Shown in pieces: positions 1 through 8,600 of a DNA stretch of 64,000 bases (the first letter of the stretch is position 1; every line of letters begins with the position of its first letter). Both the position numbers and the translations under genes were made by a program. The notes beneath the pieces were generated by a model, which worked only from the letters and a program-made list of their open reading frames with translations, was not told the DNA's origin and did not search any database. The stretch spans positions 1 through 64,000 of the forward strand of contig NZ_RQVD01000001.1 in the NCBI RefSeq assembly GCF_003992055.1, in the 5' to 3' direction. The stretch comes from Veillonella sp. CHU740 (GTDB lineage: Bacteria; Bacillota; Negativicutes; Veillonellales; Veillonellaceae).

Positions 1-118
1 TCAACTATGTGAAACCCGCACTCTGGCTTATGTTTACTTCTTTCGAAATAATTACCTTACATTGTTCAGTTTTCAAAGATCAACTTCGTCTCTCACAACC
101 CTCTGTTGTGGCGACTAG
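1..118 (-). other. Leader of a probable rRNA operon running off the left edge
   Basis: On the minus strand this stretch carries TCTTTGAAAACTGAACAA, a motif typical of sequences just before 16S or 23S genes in Firmicutes. It follows a consensus promoter directly and has no open reading frame of note. I infer that a 16S gene starts just beyond position 1. The gene itself is not in the window, so a tRNA-led operon remains possible. Confidence 0.7.
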
Positions 119-121
119 ATT

Positions 122-150
122 ATAATAACAGATTCACAAGTTTGTGTCAA
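122..150 (-). promoter_or_regulatory. Strong sigma-A-type promoter of the rRNA operon
   Basis: On the minus strand TTGACA (145-150) is followed after exactly 17 bases by TATTAT (122-127). The spacing is optimal and the -35 box is consensus. AT-rich sequence lies upstream, as expected for an UP element. It drives transcription leftward into the rRNA-type leader. Confidence 0.8.
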
Positions 151-201
151 CAGTTATTTTAATCATTTTTTATTTTCTTTCATCTAATATGATTTGAGAA
201 A

Positions 202-228
202 ATTAAAAGTGCTTGTGTCTCAAGCACT
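202..228 (-). terminator. Intrinsic terminator ahead of the rRNA promoter
   Basis: AGTGCTTG and CAAGCACT form a perfect 8-bp stem with a 5-base loop, and on the minus strand a T-rich run (TTTTAATTTT) follows. It would stop leftward read-through from the nitroreductase gene before the rRNA promoter. Confidence 0.6.
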
Positions 229-319
229 AAAAGTATTATATGCCATTTCCAAATAATTTGCAACCCCTTAACACAATTATTTTCAAACTTTATTAAAAAC
301 TATATTTACCAAGGAACGC

Positions 320-483
320 CATCTTTGCGTAGAATATTTCACACCGTTATTTCTACCTAAACGTAGAACGGCAGAAACGAGCAGCATGTTCCCTGACCAC
401 CCTTGTAGTGTCATCTTGCGTAGAATGTTTTGTGCTGTTATTTCTACCTAAATGTAGAAACGCAGAAACGTGCAACATCTTCC
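320..483. repeat. Two-copy direct repeat, 91-bp period, each with a small hairpin
   Basis: Two roughly 72-bp units (320-392 and 411-483) align with a constant 91-base offset. Shared words include GCGTAGAAT, GTTATTTCTACCTAAA, GCAGAAACG and GCA.CAT. Each unit holds TTTCTAC/GTAGAA arms around a CTAAA core, able to form a short stem-loop. There is no convincing coding sequence: the short open frame across it is low-complexity and lacks a ribosome site. The unit may belong to an interspersed repeat family, but only these two copies are visible. Confidence 0.75.
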
Positions 484-573
484 GGAGCAAACCTACCGTA
501 GGATCAGTTTGCGAAGGAATATGTTACTCGTTTCCCTTTCTCCCTTTAAGAACTAAAGCAAAACAAAATAGCA

Positions 574-1314
574 TTAAAAGCGAAACCCTTGTTTTTCCGC
601 TATTCTAATCAATGCACTTCGCTTCTCATCTTTCATTTTCAATCGCCCTACTACTTGGTCTGTAAATTTAGGCAATGGATAATTAGGGCTTCGAAGATCA
701 TAATATTGATTCATCTCTTCGTCATAATCTTCCAGTAGTTCATGGTAATTGTCAAACGTGCTGTATGCATCATCAAATACATTCGCTTCTCTTGGCATAC
801 GTGGCTTTAAAGCAGGTTTTTGGTCAGCCATACCTAACCCAAGTCCTACTACAGGGAATGTTAATTCAGGCAGATTTAAAATTTCAATCATTTTGTCTGT
901 GTCATTTAAAATACTCCCCAAATACACTGTCCCATATCCAGCTAATTCTGCTGCCGTTACCATATTTTGCGCCGCTAAACACGCATCTGTCCAACCTTGG
1001 AAAAATCGATCTGCATCATTTGCTGTATCAAGGTCTAGTCCTTTTTCTTTCATAATTTGTGTATTACGATAGGCATCCACCACAAATATAAACAGTTCAG
1101 GCATGTCTTTCACATACTCTTGTTTACATACTTCTGCAATAGCCGCCTTAATTTCTGGCTTTACAATACGGATGATACTGAATGTTTGCATCCCCATACT
1201 TGTAGCTGTTCGTTTTGCCACATCTAATAAAATACTTAAGTGTTGAGGTGACACTCGCATTGGTTTATATTGACGAATACTTTTATGGTCTAACATAATA
1301 TCAATTGGGTTCAT
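574..1314 (-). CDS. NfsA/FRP-type NAD(P)H-dependent flavin nitroreductase
   Basis: Predicted 246-residue FMN oxidoreductase that reduces nitro-aromatics, quinones or flavins with NAD(P)H in the cytoplasm. The N-terminal HKSIRQYKP (about residues 10-18) is the FMN phosphate-binding motif of this family. YLGSILND and GLGLGMADQKP in the middle, and a PRMPREANVF stretch, match the oxygen-insensitive NfsA-like branch. The start was set at the ATG preceded by AGGAG at 8 bases; a longer upstream frame has no ribosome site. It is monocistronic, divergent from the SIMPL gene, and its substrate cannot be told from sequence. Confidence 0.85.
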   Translation of the reverse strand: MNPIDIMLDHKSIRQYKPMRVSPQHLSILLDVAKRTATSMGMQTFSIIRIVKPEIKAAIAEVCKQEYVKDMPELFIFVVDAYRNTQIMKEKGLDLDTANDADRFFQGWTDACLAAQNMVTAAELAGYGTVYLGSILNDTDKMIEILNLPELTFPVVGLGLGMADQKPALKPRMPREANVFDDAYSTFDNYHELLEDYDEEMNQYYDLRSPNYPLPKFTDQVVGRLKMKDEKRSALIRIAEKQGFRF

Positions 1315-1459
1315 GATTCTACTCCTAACCTTCATTCTAAATTCATTTTTATTGTGTAGTATAATAACTATAAAAGGATGCATAGCACTATACATCTTTC
1401 ATTGTAGGTCACCTATTTTTCATTTGTCAACATCCACGATGACAAGGAAAGGAAAAATT

Positions 1460-2179
1460 ATGAAACACTCACTTTTTCTGAAAGCTTTTACAATTGGCAC
1501 ACTAATGGCATCCGCTACTTTGGGAGCAATTGCAGCTGACATAAGTCCTGGAGAAATTTCAGTCACAGGGCAAGCTGCTTGTCAAGTAGCACCTTCGTAT
1601 GCATTGCTAAATCTTGGCGTATCTAGCAAAAACACTTCTGTTCAATCTGCTAAATCACACAATGATGCAATTATGTCTAAACTCATCTCTTCCTTACAAC
1701 ATTTAGGCGTGTCAAGAAACAATATTCAAACATCTAACATCACGATTAACCCTAATTACGATTATATCGATGGAAACTCCAAATTAAATGGGTATAATGT
1801 GAACAATACTGTTGTCGTTAGAATCTATGATACCGCCTCTATAGGCAAGGCTATCGACGCAGCTATTGCTAGTGGCGCTTCTGATGTAAATTCTCTTACC
1901 TTCCAAACAGATGTATCCCAAGAAATGGAAGATCAACTGTCCACATCTGCTATCAACGACGCACGCCATCAAGCAGAAGTGATTGCAAAATCTCTTGGTC
2001 GCGAACTAGGCCCTGTTAAATCCGCAAGCTTAGGAACTACACATACACAGACTATGGAGGTAAACCCTAGATATGCTATGCTTGCAGTAAAATCTATGGA
2101 TTTATCTAGCTCTACACCTGTCGAAAAGGGAGATATGGCGGCCAACAAAACAGCAAATGTAGTTTTCTATTTACAATAA
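1460..2179 (+). CDS. Secreted SIMPL-domain (DUF541) protein
   Basis: A 239-residue exported protein with an N-terminal signal peptide (hydrophobic residues 5-22, probable cleavage after AIAA, about residue 25). The mature part, beginning near ISVTGQA, follows the SIMPL/DUF541 pattern of periplasmic or surface proteins, including the NI-TSNITINPNY region and the late repeat-like helix with DARHQAEVIAKSLGRELG. The molecular role of the family is poorly defined; members include BP26/YggE. The ATG was chosen because AAGGAAAGG sits just upstream and the signal peptide begins there. A hairpin terminator follows immediately. Confidence 0.85.
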   Translation: MKHSLFLKAFTIGTLMASATLGAIAADISPGEISVTGQAACQVAPSYALLNLGVSSKNTSVQSAKSHNDAIMSKLISSLQHLGVSRNNIQTSNITINPNYDYIDGNSKLNGYNVNNTVVVRIYDTASIGKAIDAAIASGASDVNSLTFQTDVSQEMEDQLSTSAINDARHQAEVIAKSLGRELGPVKSASLGTTHTQTMEVNPRYAMLAVKSMDLSSSTPVEKGDMAANKTANVVFYLQ

Positions 2180-2213
2180 ACTTCACCAATCACTCAATAG
2201 AAACACATAGAAG

Positions 2214-2240
2214 AACCGTCATCACAAAGATGACGGTTTT
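2214..2240 (+). terminator. Terminator of the SIMPL gene
   Basis: AACCGTCATC and GATGACGGTT pair around a 5-base loop and a TTTTC run follows on the plus strand, 35 bases past the stop codon. Confidence 0.8.
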
Positions 2241-2248
2241 CTATATAC

Positions 2249-2291
2249 AAAAAGCCGTAACGAGTTCCAACTATTGTCGCTACGGCTTTTT
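2249..2291 (-). terminator. Terminator of the small 52-aa gene, bidirectional shape
   Basis: AAAAAGCCGTA and TACGGCTTTTT are perfect inverted copies separated by 21 bases. The T run suits leftward transcription ending just after the small gene, and the A run opposite makes it usable in both directions. Confidence 0.7.
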
Positions 2292-2292
2292 C

Positions 2293-2451
2293 TTATTTCT
2301 TTTTAGGAACAATTTTAAAACTATCATGCATTTGCTGCTTCATCTCATCAGTCAATGGACAAGGCCATTCATTAATGTCATTGTGTTTTTTTAGTTTTTC
2401 TAAATCTTCAGGACTTAATTTTTGTTTTTCTGCATCGTCGAATGTAATCAT
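2293..2451 (-). CDS. Small acidic/basic hypothetical protein, 52 aa
   Basis: Predicted 52-residue cytoplasmic protein of unknown function. It is rich in charged residues (KLSPEDLEKLKKHND) and ends in a lysine run. The start is the ATG preceded by GAGGTG at 9 bases; a longer upstream frame lacks a ribosome site. It sits between its own terminator and that of thrS, so it appears to be a separate short transcript. A Pro-Cys-Pro turn near residue 30 is the only notable feature. No family is recognised. Coding status rests on the ribosome site and terminator placement. Confidence 0.6.
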   Translation of the reverse strand: MITFDDAEKQKLSPEDLEKLKKHNDINEWPCPLTDEMKQQMHDSFKIVPKKK

Positions 2452-2523
2452 GATCCTATCACCTCTGCTCAGATTAATAGAAAGTAAGAAAGACCAAATT
2501 CTTTCTAAATCCATTATATGACG

Positions 2524-2551
2524 AAAAGCATCTTCTTGTGAAGATGCTTTT
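2524..2551 (-). terminator. Terminator of thrS
   Basis: AAAAGCATCTTC and GAAGATGCTTTT form a 12-bp perfect stem with a TTGT loop, 47 bases beyond the thrS stop codon on the minus strand. Confidence 0.85.
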
Positions 2552-2597
2552 CCTATGTATACACGATACTTTCTTCTTAGATACGCTAAGGAGGGTA

Positions 2598-4508
2598 TTA
2601 TGCACGATCTTTAATTTCTTGTGTGATGTTTGCCAGGAATTCTTCCCAAGGAATTGCCCCTTGTTCGCCTACGCCACGTTTACGAACTGCCACTTTTCCT
2701 TCTTCCACTTCTTTATCACCCACAACAAGCATGTAGGATACTTTTTCCATTTGGGCTTGACGGATTTTGTAACCAATCTTTTCGCTACGGTCATCAAGTT
2801 CCACTCTTACATAAGCATCTTTAAATGCTTTACGTAATTTTTCAGCATATTCTACATGTTTTTCGCTGATTGGAAGGATTTTCACTTGTACTGGCGCCAT
2901 CCAAGTTGGGAATGCCCCTGCAAAGTGTTCAATCAAGATACCGATGAAACGCTCCATAGAACCGAAGCAAGCACGGTGAATCATGATTGGACGATGTTTC
3001 TGTCCATCTTCTGCGATATATTCCAAGTTGAAACGTTCTGGCAAGTTCATATCCAATTGGATAGTACCACATTGCCATGTACGGCCTATGGAATCACGAA
3101 TATGGAAGTCTAGTTTAGGACCATAGAAGGCACCATCACCTTCGTTAATACGGTATGGAATACCTTTTGCTTCGATTGCTTCACGCAACGCTTCTGTTGC
3201 CAATTCCCAGATTGCATCATCTCCGATAGCACCTTCTGGTTTTGTACTCAACTCTACATGATAGGACAAGCCAAATTGAGAGTAGATACGACCGAATAAA
3301 TCGATAACGCTCATTAACTCTTCTTTAATTTGAGATGGAGTCATGAATACATGAGCATCATCTTGTGTAAAGCTACGTACACGGAACAGACCATGTAAAG
3401 CACCGCTCAATTCATGGCGATGTACTAAGCCAAGCTCTGCCATACGAATTGGCAAATCACGGTAAGAATGCATGTCATTAGCATATACCAAAATACCACC
3501 TGGGCAGTTCATTGGTTTAATTGCATATTCTGCGCCATCAATTTGTGTAGTGTACATGTTTTCACGGTAATGGAACCAGTGACCTGATGTTTCCCACAAA
3601 TGTTGACTCAAGATGATTGGTGTACGAACTTCTTCATAATCATAGTCATGATGTACTTCACGCCAGAAATCTTCTAAAGCATTACGCACTGCCATACCTT
3701 TTGGCAAGAAGAATGGGAATCCTGGGCCTTCTTCTTTAATGACGAACAAGCCAAGCTCTTTGCCCAATTTACGATGGTCACGACGAGCCGCTTCTTCTAA
3801 CAAGTGTAAGTATTCCTCTAGTTCTTCTTTCTTTTCAAAAGCAGTACCATAGATACGTTGTAACATTTTATTTTTTTCATCACCACGCCAGTATGCACCT
3901 GCAATACTTTGTAGTTTGAAAGCTTTCACTTTACCAGTGCTTGCCAAGTGTGGACCAGCACAAAGGTCAGTGAAGTCACCTTGTTTATACGCAGAAATCA
4001 CTGCATCTTCTGGCAAGTCATTAATCAATTCTACTTTATAGTTTTCATGTTTTGCAGCGAAGAAATCTAATGCTTCTTGGCGTTCCATCAACACTTTTTC
4101 GATAGGCAAGTTTTCTTTTACGATACGGCTCATTTCCGCTTCGATTTTTGGCAAATCTTCTGGCACCAATTTATGTTCCATATCGATATCATAGTAGAAA
4201 CCATTTTCGATAGCTGGTCCAATGGCCAATTGTGCATCTGGCCATAAACGTTTTACTGCTTGCGCCATCACATGAGATGCTGTATGACGGAATGCATGTT
4301 TACCACCATCTTCTGCAAAAGTTAAAAAACTTACTTTAGAACCTTCCACCAACACTTCACGAAGATCTGTTAATTCACCGTTCACATCTGCAGCCAATAC
4401 TTTTTTTGCTAAACTGTTTGAAATTTGTTTTACTGCTTCTCCCAAAGTAGTTCCTGCAGCAAATGCTTTAGAACTTCCATCAGGTAATATAATATTTACT
4501 TCACTCAT
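2598..4508 (-). CDS. thrS: Threonyl-tRNA synthetase
   Basis: A 636-residue class II synthetase that charges tRNA-Thr. Domains in order: N-terminal TGS domain (1-62, beginning MSEVNIILPDG), the editing domain with the HTASH zinc-type motif near residue 75, the catalytic core with NCPGG and the motif 2 region HRHELSGALHGLFRVRSF, motif 3 in the MIHRACFGSMERF region, and a C-terminal anticodon-binding domain. Length is normal for the family. The start has GGGAGG at 7 bases. A long leader with T-box features lies upstream, so expression should respond to uncharged tRNA-Thr. Confidence 0.97.
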   Translation of the reverse strand: MSEVNIILPDGSSKAFAAGTTLGEAVKQISNSLAKKVLAADVNGELTDLREVLVEGSKVSFLTFAEDGGKHAFRHTASHVMAQAVKRLWPDAQLAIGPAIENGFYYDIDMEHKLVPEDLPKIEAEMSRIVKENLPIEKVLMERQEALDFFAAKHENYKVELINDLPEDAVISAYKQGDFTDLCAGPHLASTGKVKAFKLQSIAGAYWRGDEKNKMLQRIYGTAFEKKEELEEYLHLLEEAARRDHRKLGKELGLFVIKEEGPGFPFFLPKGMAVRNALEDFWREVHHDYDYEEVRTPIILSQHLWETSGHWFHYRENMYTTQIDGAEYAIKPMNCPGGILVYANDMHSYRDLPIRMAELGLVHRHELSGALHGLFRVRSFTQDDAHVFMTPSQIKEELMSVIDLFGRIYSQFGLSYHVELSTKPEGAIGDDAIWELATEALREAIEAKGIPYRINEGDGAFYGPKLDFHIRDSIGRTWQCGTIQLDMNLPERFNLEYIAEDGQKHRPIMIHRACFGSMERFIGILIEHFAGAFPTWMAPVQVKILPISEKHVEYAEKLRKAFKDAYVRVELDDRSEKIGYKIRQAQMEKVSYMLVVGDKEVEEGKVAVRKRGVGEQGAIPWEEFLANITQEIKDRA

Positions 4509-4566
4509 TTTGTACCTCCCTAGGTCTAAACAATTATACGCCATTGGGGATGGCCATGATCTTACC

Positions 4567-4822
4567 AACAAAAAAAGACCCTCTCCCATACAAGGGACGA
4601 AGATCTTCGCGGTTCCACCCTAGTTAGTCCTATATAACGGACTCACTCTTACGGACTATAACGTGTCCCCACGGATTCGATTACAAGCATTGCCTTCACC
4701 AAACCAGTTTGAAGGTGGTAACACCTAAGTCTACACTAGATACTCACAGCCAAGGTATCTTTCTCTGAAAGTATAGATGATTAAGGTCATGTCCTTCGCA
4801 TCACTGTTCTTTATATAATAAT
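4567..4822 (-). promoter_or_regulatory. T-box riboswitch controlling thrS
   Basis: On the minus strand the leader contains the T-box core AGGGTGGAACCGCG (4608-4621), which pairs with the tRNA acceptor end, followed by a GGGACGAAG/CTCTCCC-type terminator hairpin and a run of T. Upstream are a long stem I with the GGCTGTGAG apical motif and GTTACCACC, where ACC at 4717-4719 is the candidate threonine specifier codon. Position, order of elements and the downstream gene agree. The specifier assignment is my inference. Confidence 0.92.
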
Positions 4823-4828
4823 ATAATT

Positions 4829-4857
4829 ATAATAAACAAAAACCATATCTATGTCAA
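4829..4857 (-). promoter_or_regulatory. Promoter of the thrS T-box transcript
   Basis: TTGACA (4852-4857) and TATTAT (4829-4834) on the minus strand are 17 bases apart. A TATAAT lies 3 bases further on as an alternative -10. Transcription would begin near 4822, just before T-box stem I. Confidence 0.75.
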
Positions 4858-4886
4858 GTGAATTATTTCGATATATCTTCACAAAT

Positions 4887-4938
4887 AAAAAGCACTACCT
4901 CTGTCATCAACTTACCCGTTGACATCTAGGTAGTGCTT
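4887..4938 (-). terminator. Terminator of the envelope operon
   Basis: AGCACTACCT and AGGTAGTGCT form a 10-bp stem, strengthened by inner TCAAC/GTTGA pairing, with a run of T on the minus strand. It follows the sigma-factor gene and would end the mlaE-to-sigma transcript. Confidence 0.8.
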
Positions 4939-4968
4939 CATAAGTAAAATAGGCTCTATCTATTAAAG

Positions 4969-5604
4969 TTAACTATTATCCCACGTTTCTTTTACAGTTT
5001 CTAACATTCCTTTCAGGCGTGCTAAGCCTTTTCTTCGCAGTCGATGAATATAGCTATGACTGCATTCCAAGGTATCTGCAATAGAGGCTACACTATGGTC
5101 CTTGTAATAGACCTCTTCCACTACGTGCTGCTCCGCCAAAGGCAACTGCTTCATAGCCGATGTGACCATATCACCATACATGCGCTCCTCGCAAACGATT
5201 TCTGTAGAAGGGCCCTCAGCAGGTAATTGTTCCCACCAAGTTTCACCATCTTCGGTTTCTTCCTGTAAAATGACGCCTTCTTTGCCTTCTTTTCGTAGGT
5301 AATCTAATATGCGTCCACGAATGCGATGTACTGCATAGAGAGAAAAGGCTACCCCTTTTGTTGAGTCATACCGTTCTACAGCTTCAATAAGACCTATAGT
5401 CCCCTCCTGAATGCAGTCCATCATATCTACTTTCGTCGACTTATATACATTCGCTTCCTTTAATACTAGAGGTTGATAATGCTCAATGATTGTCATGCGA
5501 GCTTGCATATCCTCTGATTCTTCATAGGCTTTCCATAACTTCTGTTCTTCTTCAGCCGACAATAGTTCAATTTTATCAACACTGGCAATATAATCATTAA
5601 GCAT
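4969..5604 (-). CDS. Sigma-70-family RNA polymerase sigma factor
   Basis: A 211-residue sigma factor. Region 2 is clear: DMMDCIQEGTIGLIEAVERY (about 60-79) matches region 2.1-2.2, and FSLYAVHRIRGRILDYLRKE matches 2.3-2.4. Region 4 near the C terminus ends in a helix-turn-helix (VASIADTLECSHSYIHRLRRKGLARL). A short acidic linker replaces region 3. It resembles the FliA/SigB-like compact type more than an ECF factor, but no named orthologue is assigned. It has a near-perfect AAAGGAGGTG site and starts 13 bases after tamB, so it is the last gene of the envelope operon. No anti-sigma factor is seen nearby. Confidence 0.85.
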   Translation of the reverse strand: MLNDYIASVDKIELLSAEEEQKLWKAYEESEDMQARMTIIEHYQPLVLKEANVYKSTKVDMMDCIQEGTIGLIEAVERYDSTKGVAFSLYAVHRIRGRILDYLRKEGKEGVILQEETEDGETWWEQLPAEGPSTEIVCEERMYGDMVTSAMKQLPLAEQHVVEEVYYKDHSVASIADTLECSHSYIHRLRRKGLARLKGMLETVKETWDNS

Positions 5605-5617
5605 ACTTTCACCTCCT

Positions 5618-8600
5618 TTAGAACCGATATCTCCACTGCGCCCCTAGGTATTTTCGGTTACTATTATCTAACCATCCCGTAGCACTAATGCTTTGATTCA
5701 CATCATACTGGAATCCATAGGCCATCCGATCATTATTGAGCCCCCGTGTGACGGTAACCATGAAATCTGGCAATACATATTTTCCAATAGACACATTAAA
5801 ATTATTTTTTTCCTGTAAATCTCTAGAATCTTTTCCGTCTAGAGACCCAGTTGTAATATTAACCATATCTAGGCCCAAAGAATCTTGTAAGACATCTTCG
5901 ATATAGCCAAAAGCCAACGATTGCAATCCAGATGCCAGTAAGGCATTAGCGTCCTCTGAGGTAACGCCACTCGTATTCCCTACATTCCTACCAAATGTCA
6001 GCAGCGAAATGATTTGTCGCTCTGATAGATTTGGTTCCGCTGAAAGTTTTAACTTCATCTGCGTCGCTGGACCTTCCGCTTGTAAAGATACACGATAGCT
6101 TTTTACATTGGCCATACTGCGTACATTAAGCTCCGGAATAATACTACCAGATACAAATTTTACTTGTCCTTCTGTAATCTTGAATCGATTCTTCAGGTAT
6201 TTCAAATATCCTTTTCGAACAGATAATTGACCACTGGCTTTAGGATCCCCCAGAGTACCTTCAAATTTTACTTTTCCTTGTAAATACATATCATAGAGAA
6301 GTGGATTATACAAGCGCACATTATCACCTGCATCTATGGTTAAATCAAGACCTAGCGGTATAGACTCACCGGAACTTTCAAAAGAAAGTGGTATCGACGC
6401 CACCACATCATGTAGGGAAATAGTACCCACTAAAGTTGGCATATCATGCTTATCCACCATATACAATTCCCCATCCAAAGGTCCCGTATAGAATTCATGA
6501 TCCATCTCTAGGTTTTTCATCTGCAAAGCACCATAATAGGAGTTAATATGATTGGCAGCCCATCCCATACTACCGGATATACCTGCATTACCTTTTCCCA
6601 CTAGAGTACTACCTGTCAAGTCTAGCTGATTACCTCTGAACACAAGTTGTGCTTTCAACTTATCGAAAGGCTTTTTCATGGATTTTAATTTAAGAGTACC
6701 TTCAGATAATTCTACCGTACCCTTTGCCAATACATTAGAAGCAGTACCTGTCACATGAACTACACCTCGTATAGCTCCATCTGCACTAGTAACGCCTTTG
6801 AACATGAGCGGAAGAACTGATAGATTCGCTTCATTCATATCTACATAGATGTCAAACTGCTTATTAGGGTCTGGTGACATGTATTCATTATGAACAATCG
6901 CCTCCAATGGAGCCTTACCTCGAACTTTGATAGAAGAGTCTGCTTTCTTAATCATTCCCTGTTGGATATAAATTACTTCATCTTCCATCGTTCCCAAGAT
7001 ACTCAATTGGTCTAAGGCAATTCCATTGACAACAGGATTTGCTACTTCACTGGAAAACTCCACTTTAGGAGACTTCGTCTTACCATTTACATTGATAATA
7101 AAGTTCCAATCCCCTTGACCTTGCACCTCTGTTGTGACTAGTGGTAATACAGTTCCCACCGGAACTTTCGATGCCACTATCTGTATATCTGAATCTCCAT
7201 CTAAGTCAGCTTTACCCTTCGCTGCAATCAAACCTTCTTTGATAGGCAAGGTAAATGTCCGTATATCAACTGTACGACCCGCATACGTGGCATCAATCAT
7301 AGCTGTTCCAACTACTTCATTGCGAATAGAGGTATCTACGATAGACCCTTTTACATCAATTCGTGGATTTTCCGTAGTACCACCAAGATCTACAGTACCT
7401 CGCAACTTGCCATTAATATCTGGCACATTAGTATTACCGAATGATAGTAATTGATGAATATCTCCATCCTCTACATGGGCATATCCATATATCCGTTTTG
7501 ACGCATCTAACTGAACTCCACCTTTGATTTCATAGCGACTATTTCCAGCCCCTGTGAAAGTCAACTCTTGTAAGTTAAGCACCTTAGGAGTCATGTATAG
7601 GCTACCTGCTACATTATGTAATGTAGACTTCTGAACCTGAAGTTCATCAGATGTAATAGCCCCCTCAAAAATTGGATCATCCACGGTACCACCTAGATAT
7701 CCTTGGGCTTCAATATATCCCTCTAAATTCACCCCAGTGTTGCGAATAAATGGTTCCACTGGCAATGCCTTCGCTGCCAAATTGATATCTAATTTTCGAT
7801 TATCTAATTTGCCATCTACGATAACTAATGCACCATACGTACTCATTTCTAACCGAGGCAATGTAAGCACTCCATCTGCAAAGGAATAATCACCCTCAAT
7901 AGATTCAAAAAGTTTTCCATAGATTGAACCATCCCAAGCTTTTAGATGACCTGATATCTGAGGATTATGCAAGGCTCCCTGTGCTTGTAGCTCTGTCTGC
8001 ACCCAACCTGTAATTGGCATAGATGTTACATTTGAGGTGACCTCTTCTAACCGTACATCATCGGCCTTAGCCGTCATATCAATTTGCTGATCTCCACCTA
8101 GTTCTAATGAACCTTGCACTTGATAGTGACTATTTTTATAGGATACATCACCTGTGGTCAACTGTAATTTGCCATCTTGCATAGTAGCTTTCACTAGTGC
8201 CTGATCAAACTTCATAGCTCCAAAGCCCATGTCTTTACCACTGATTTCAAGAGTTCCACTAGGGTTTTCCAAAGATCCTGCTAGGTTAACTGACATCGAT
8301 ACATGTCCGCTCAACGGTTTTGGAGACCATCCATTCAGATTTGAAAGCTCAATCTCAGTGCCATGTACATTAACAGCAAATTTACCATTACCTATTTGTC
8401 CATTACCAGTCAATGAGCCAGATCCCATAGTACCATTCATATACGGAACAACAAGAGTAGAGCCATCCCAAGCAATACTGCCTTCCAATGTATTTAGCAA
8501 TATAGATTGATAGCTCACTTGTTTACCTGATACGGTCCCCTGTACAGAAGTAATTCCACTGTAATCCCCCTGAATCGTGAAATCACCACTCACTACACCT

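Noticed and set aside
408-608. 66-codon plus-strand frame across the direct repeat
   Set aside because: No ribosome site, covers only the second repeat copy and runs into the nitroreductase 3' end; composition looks like noise.
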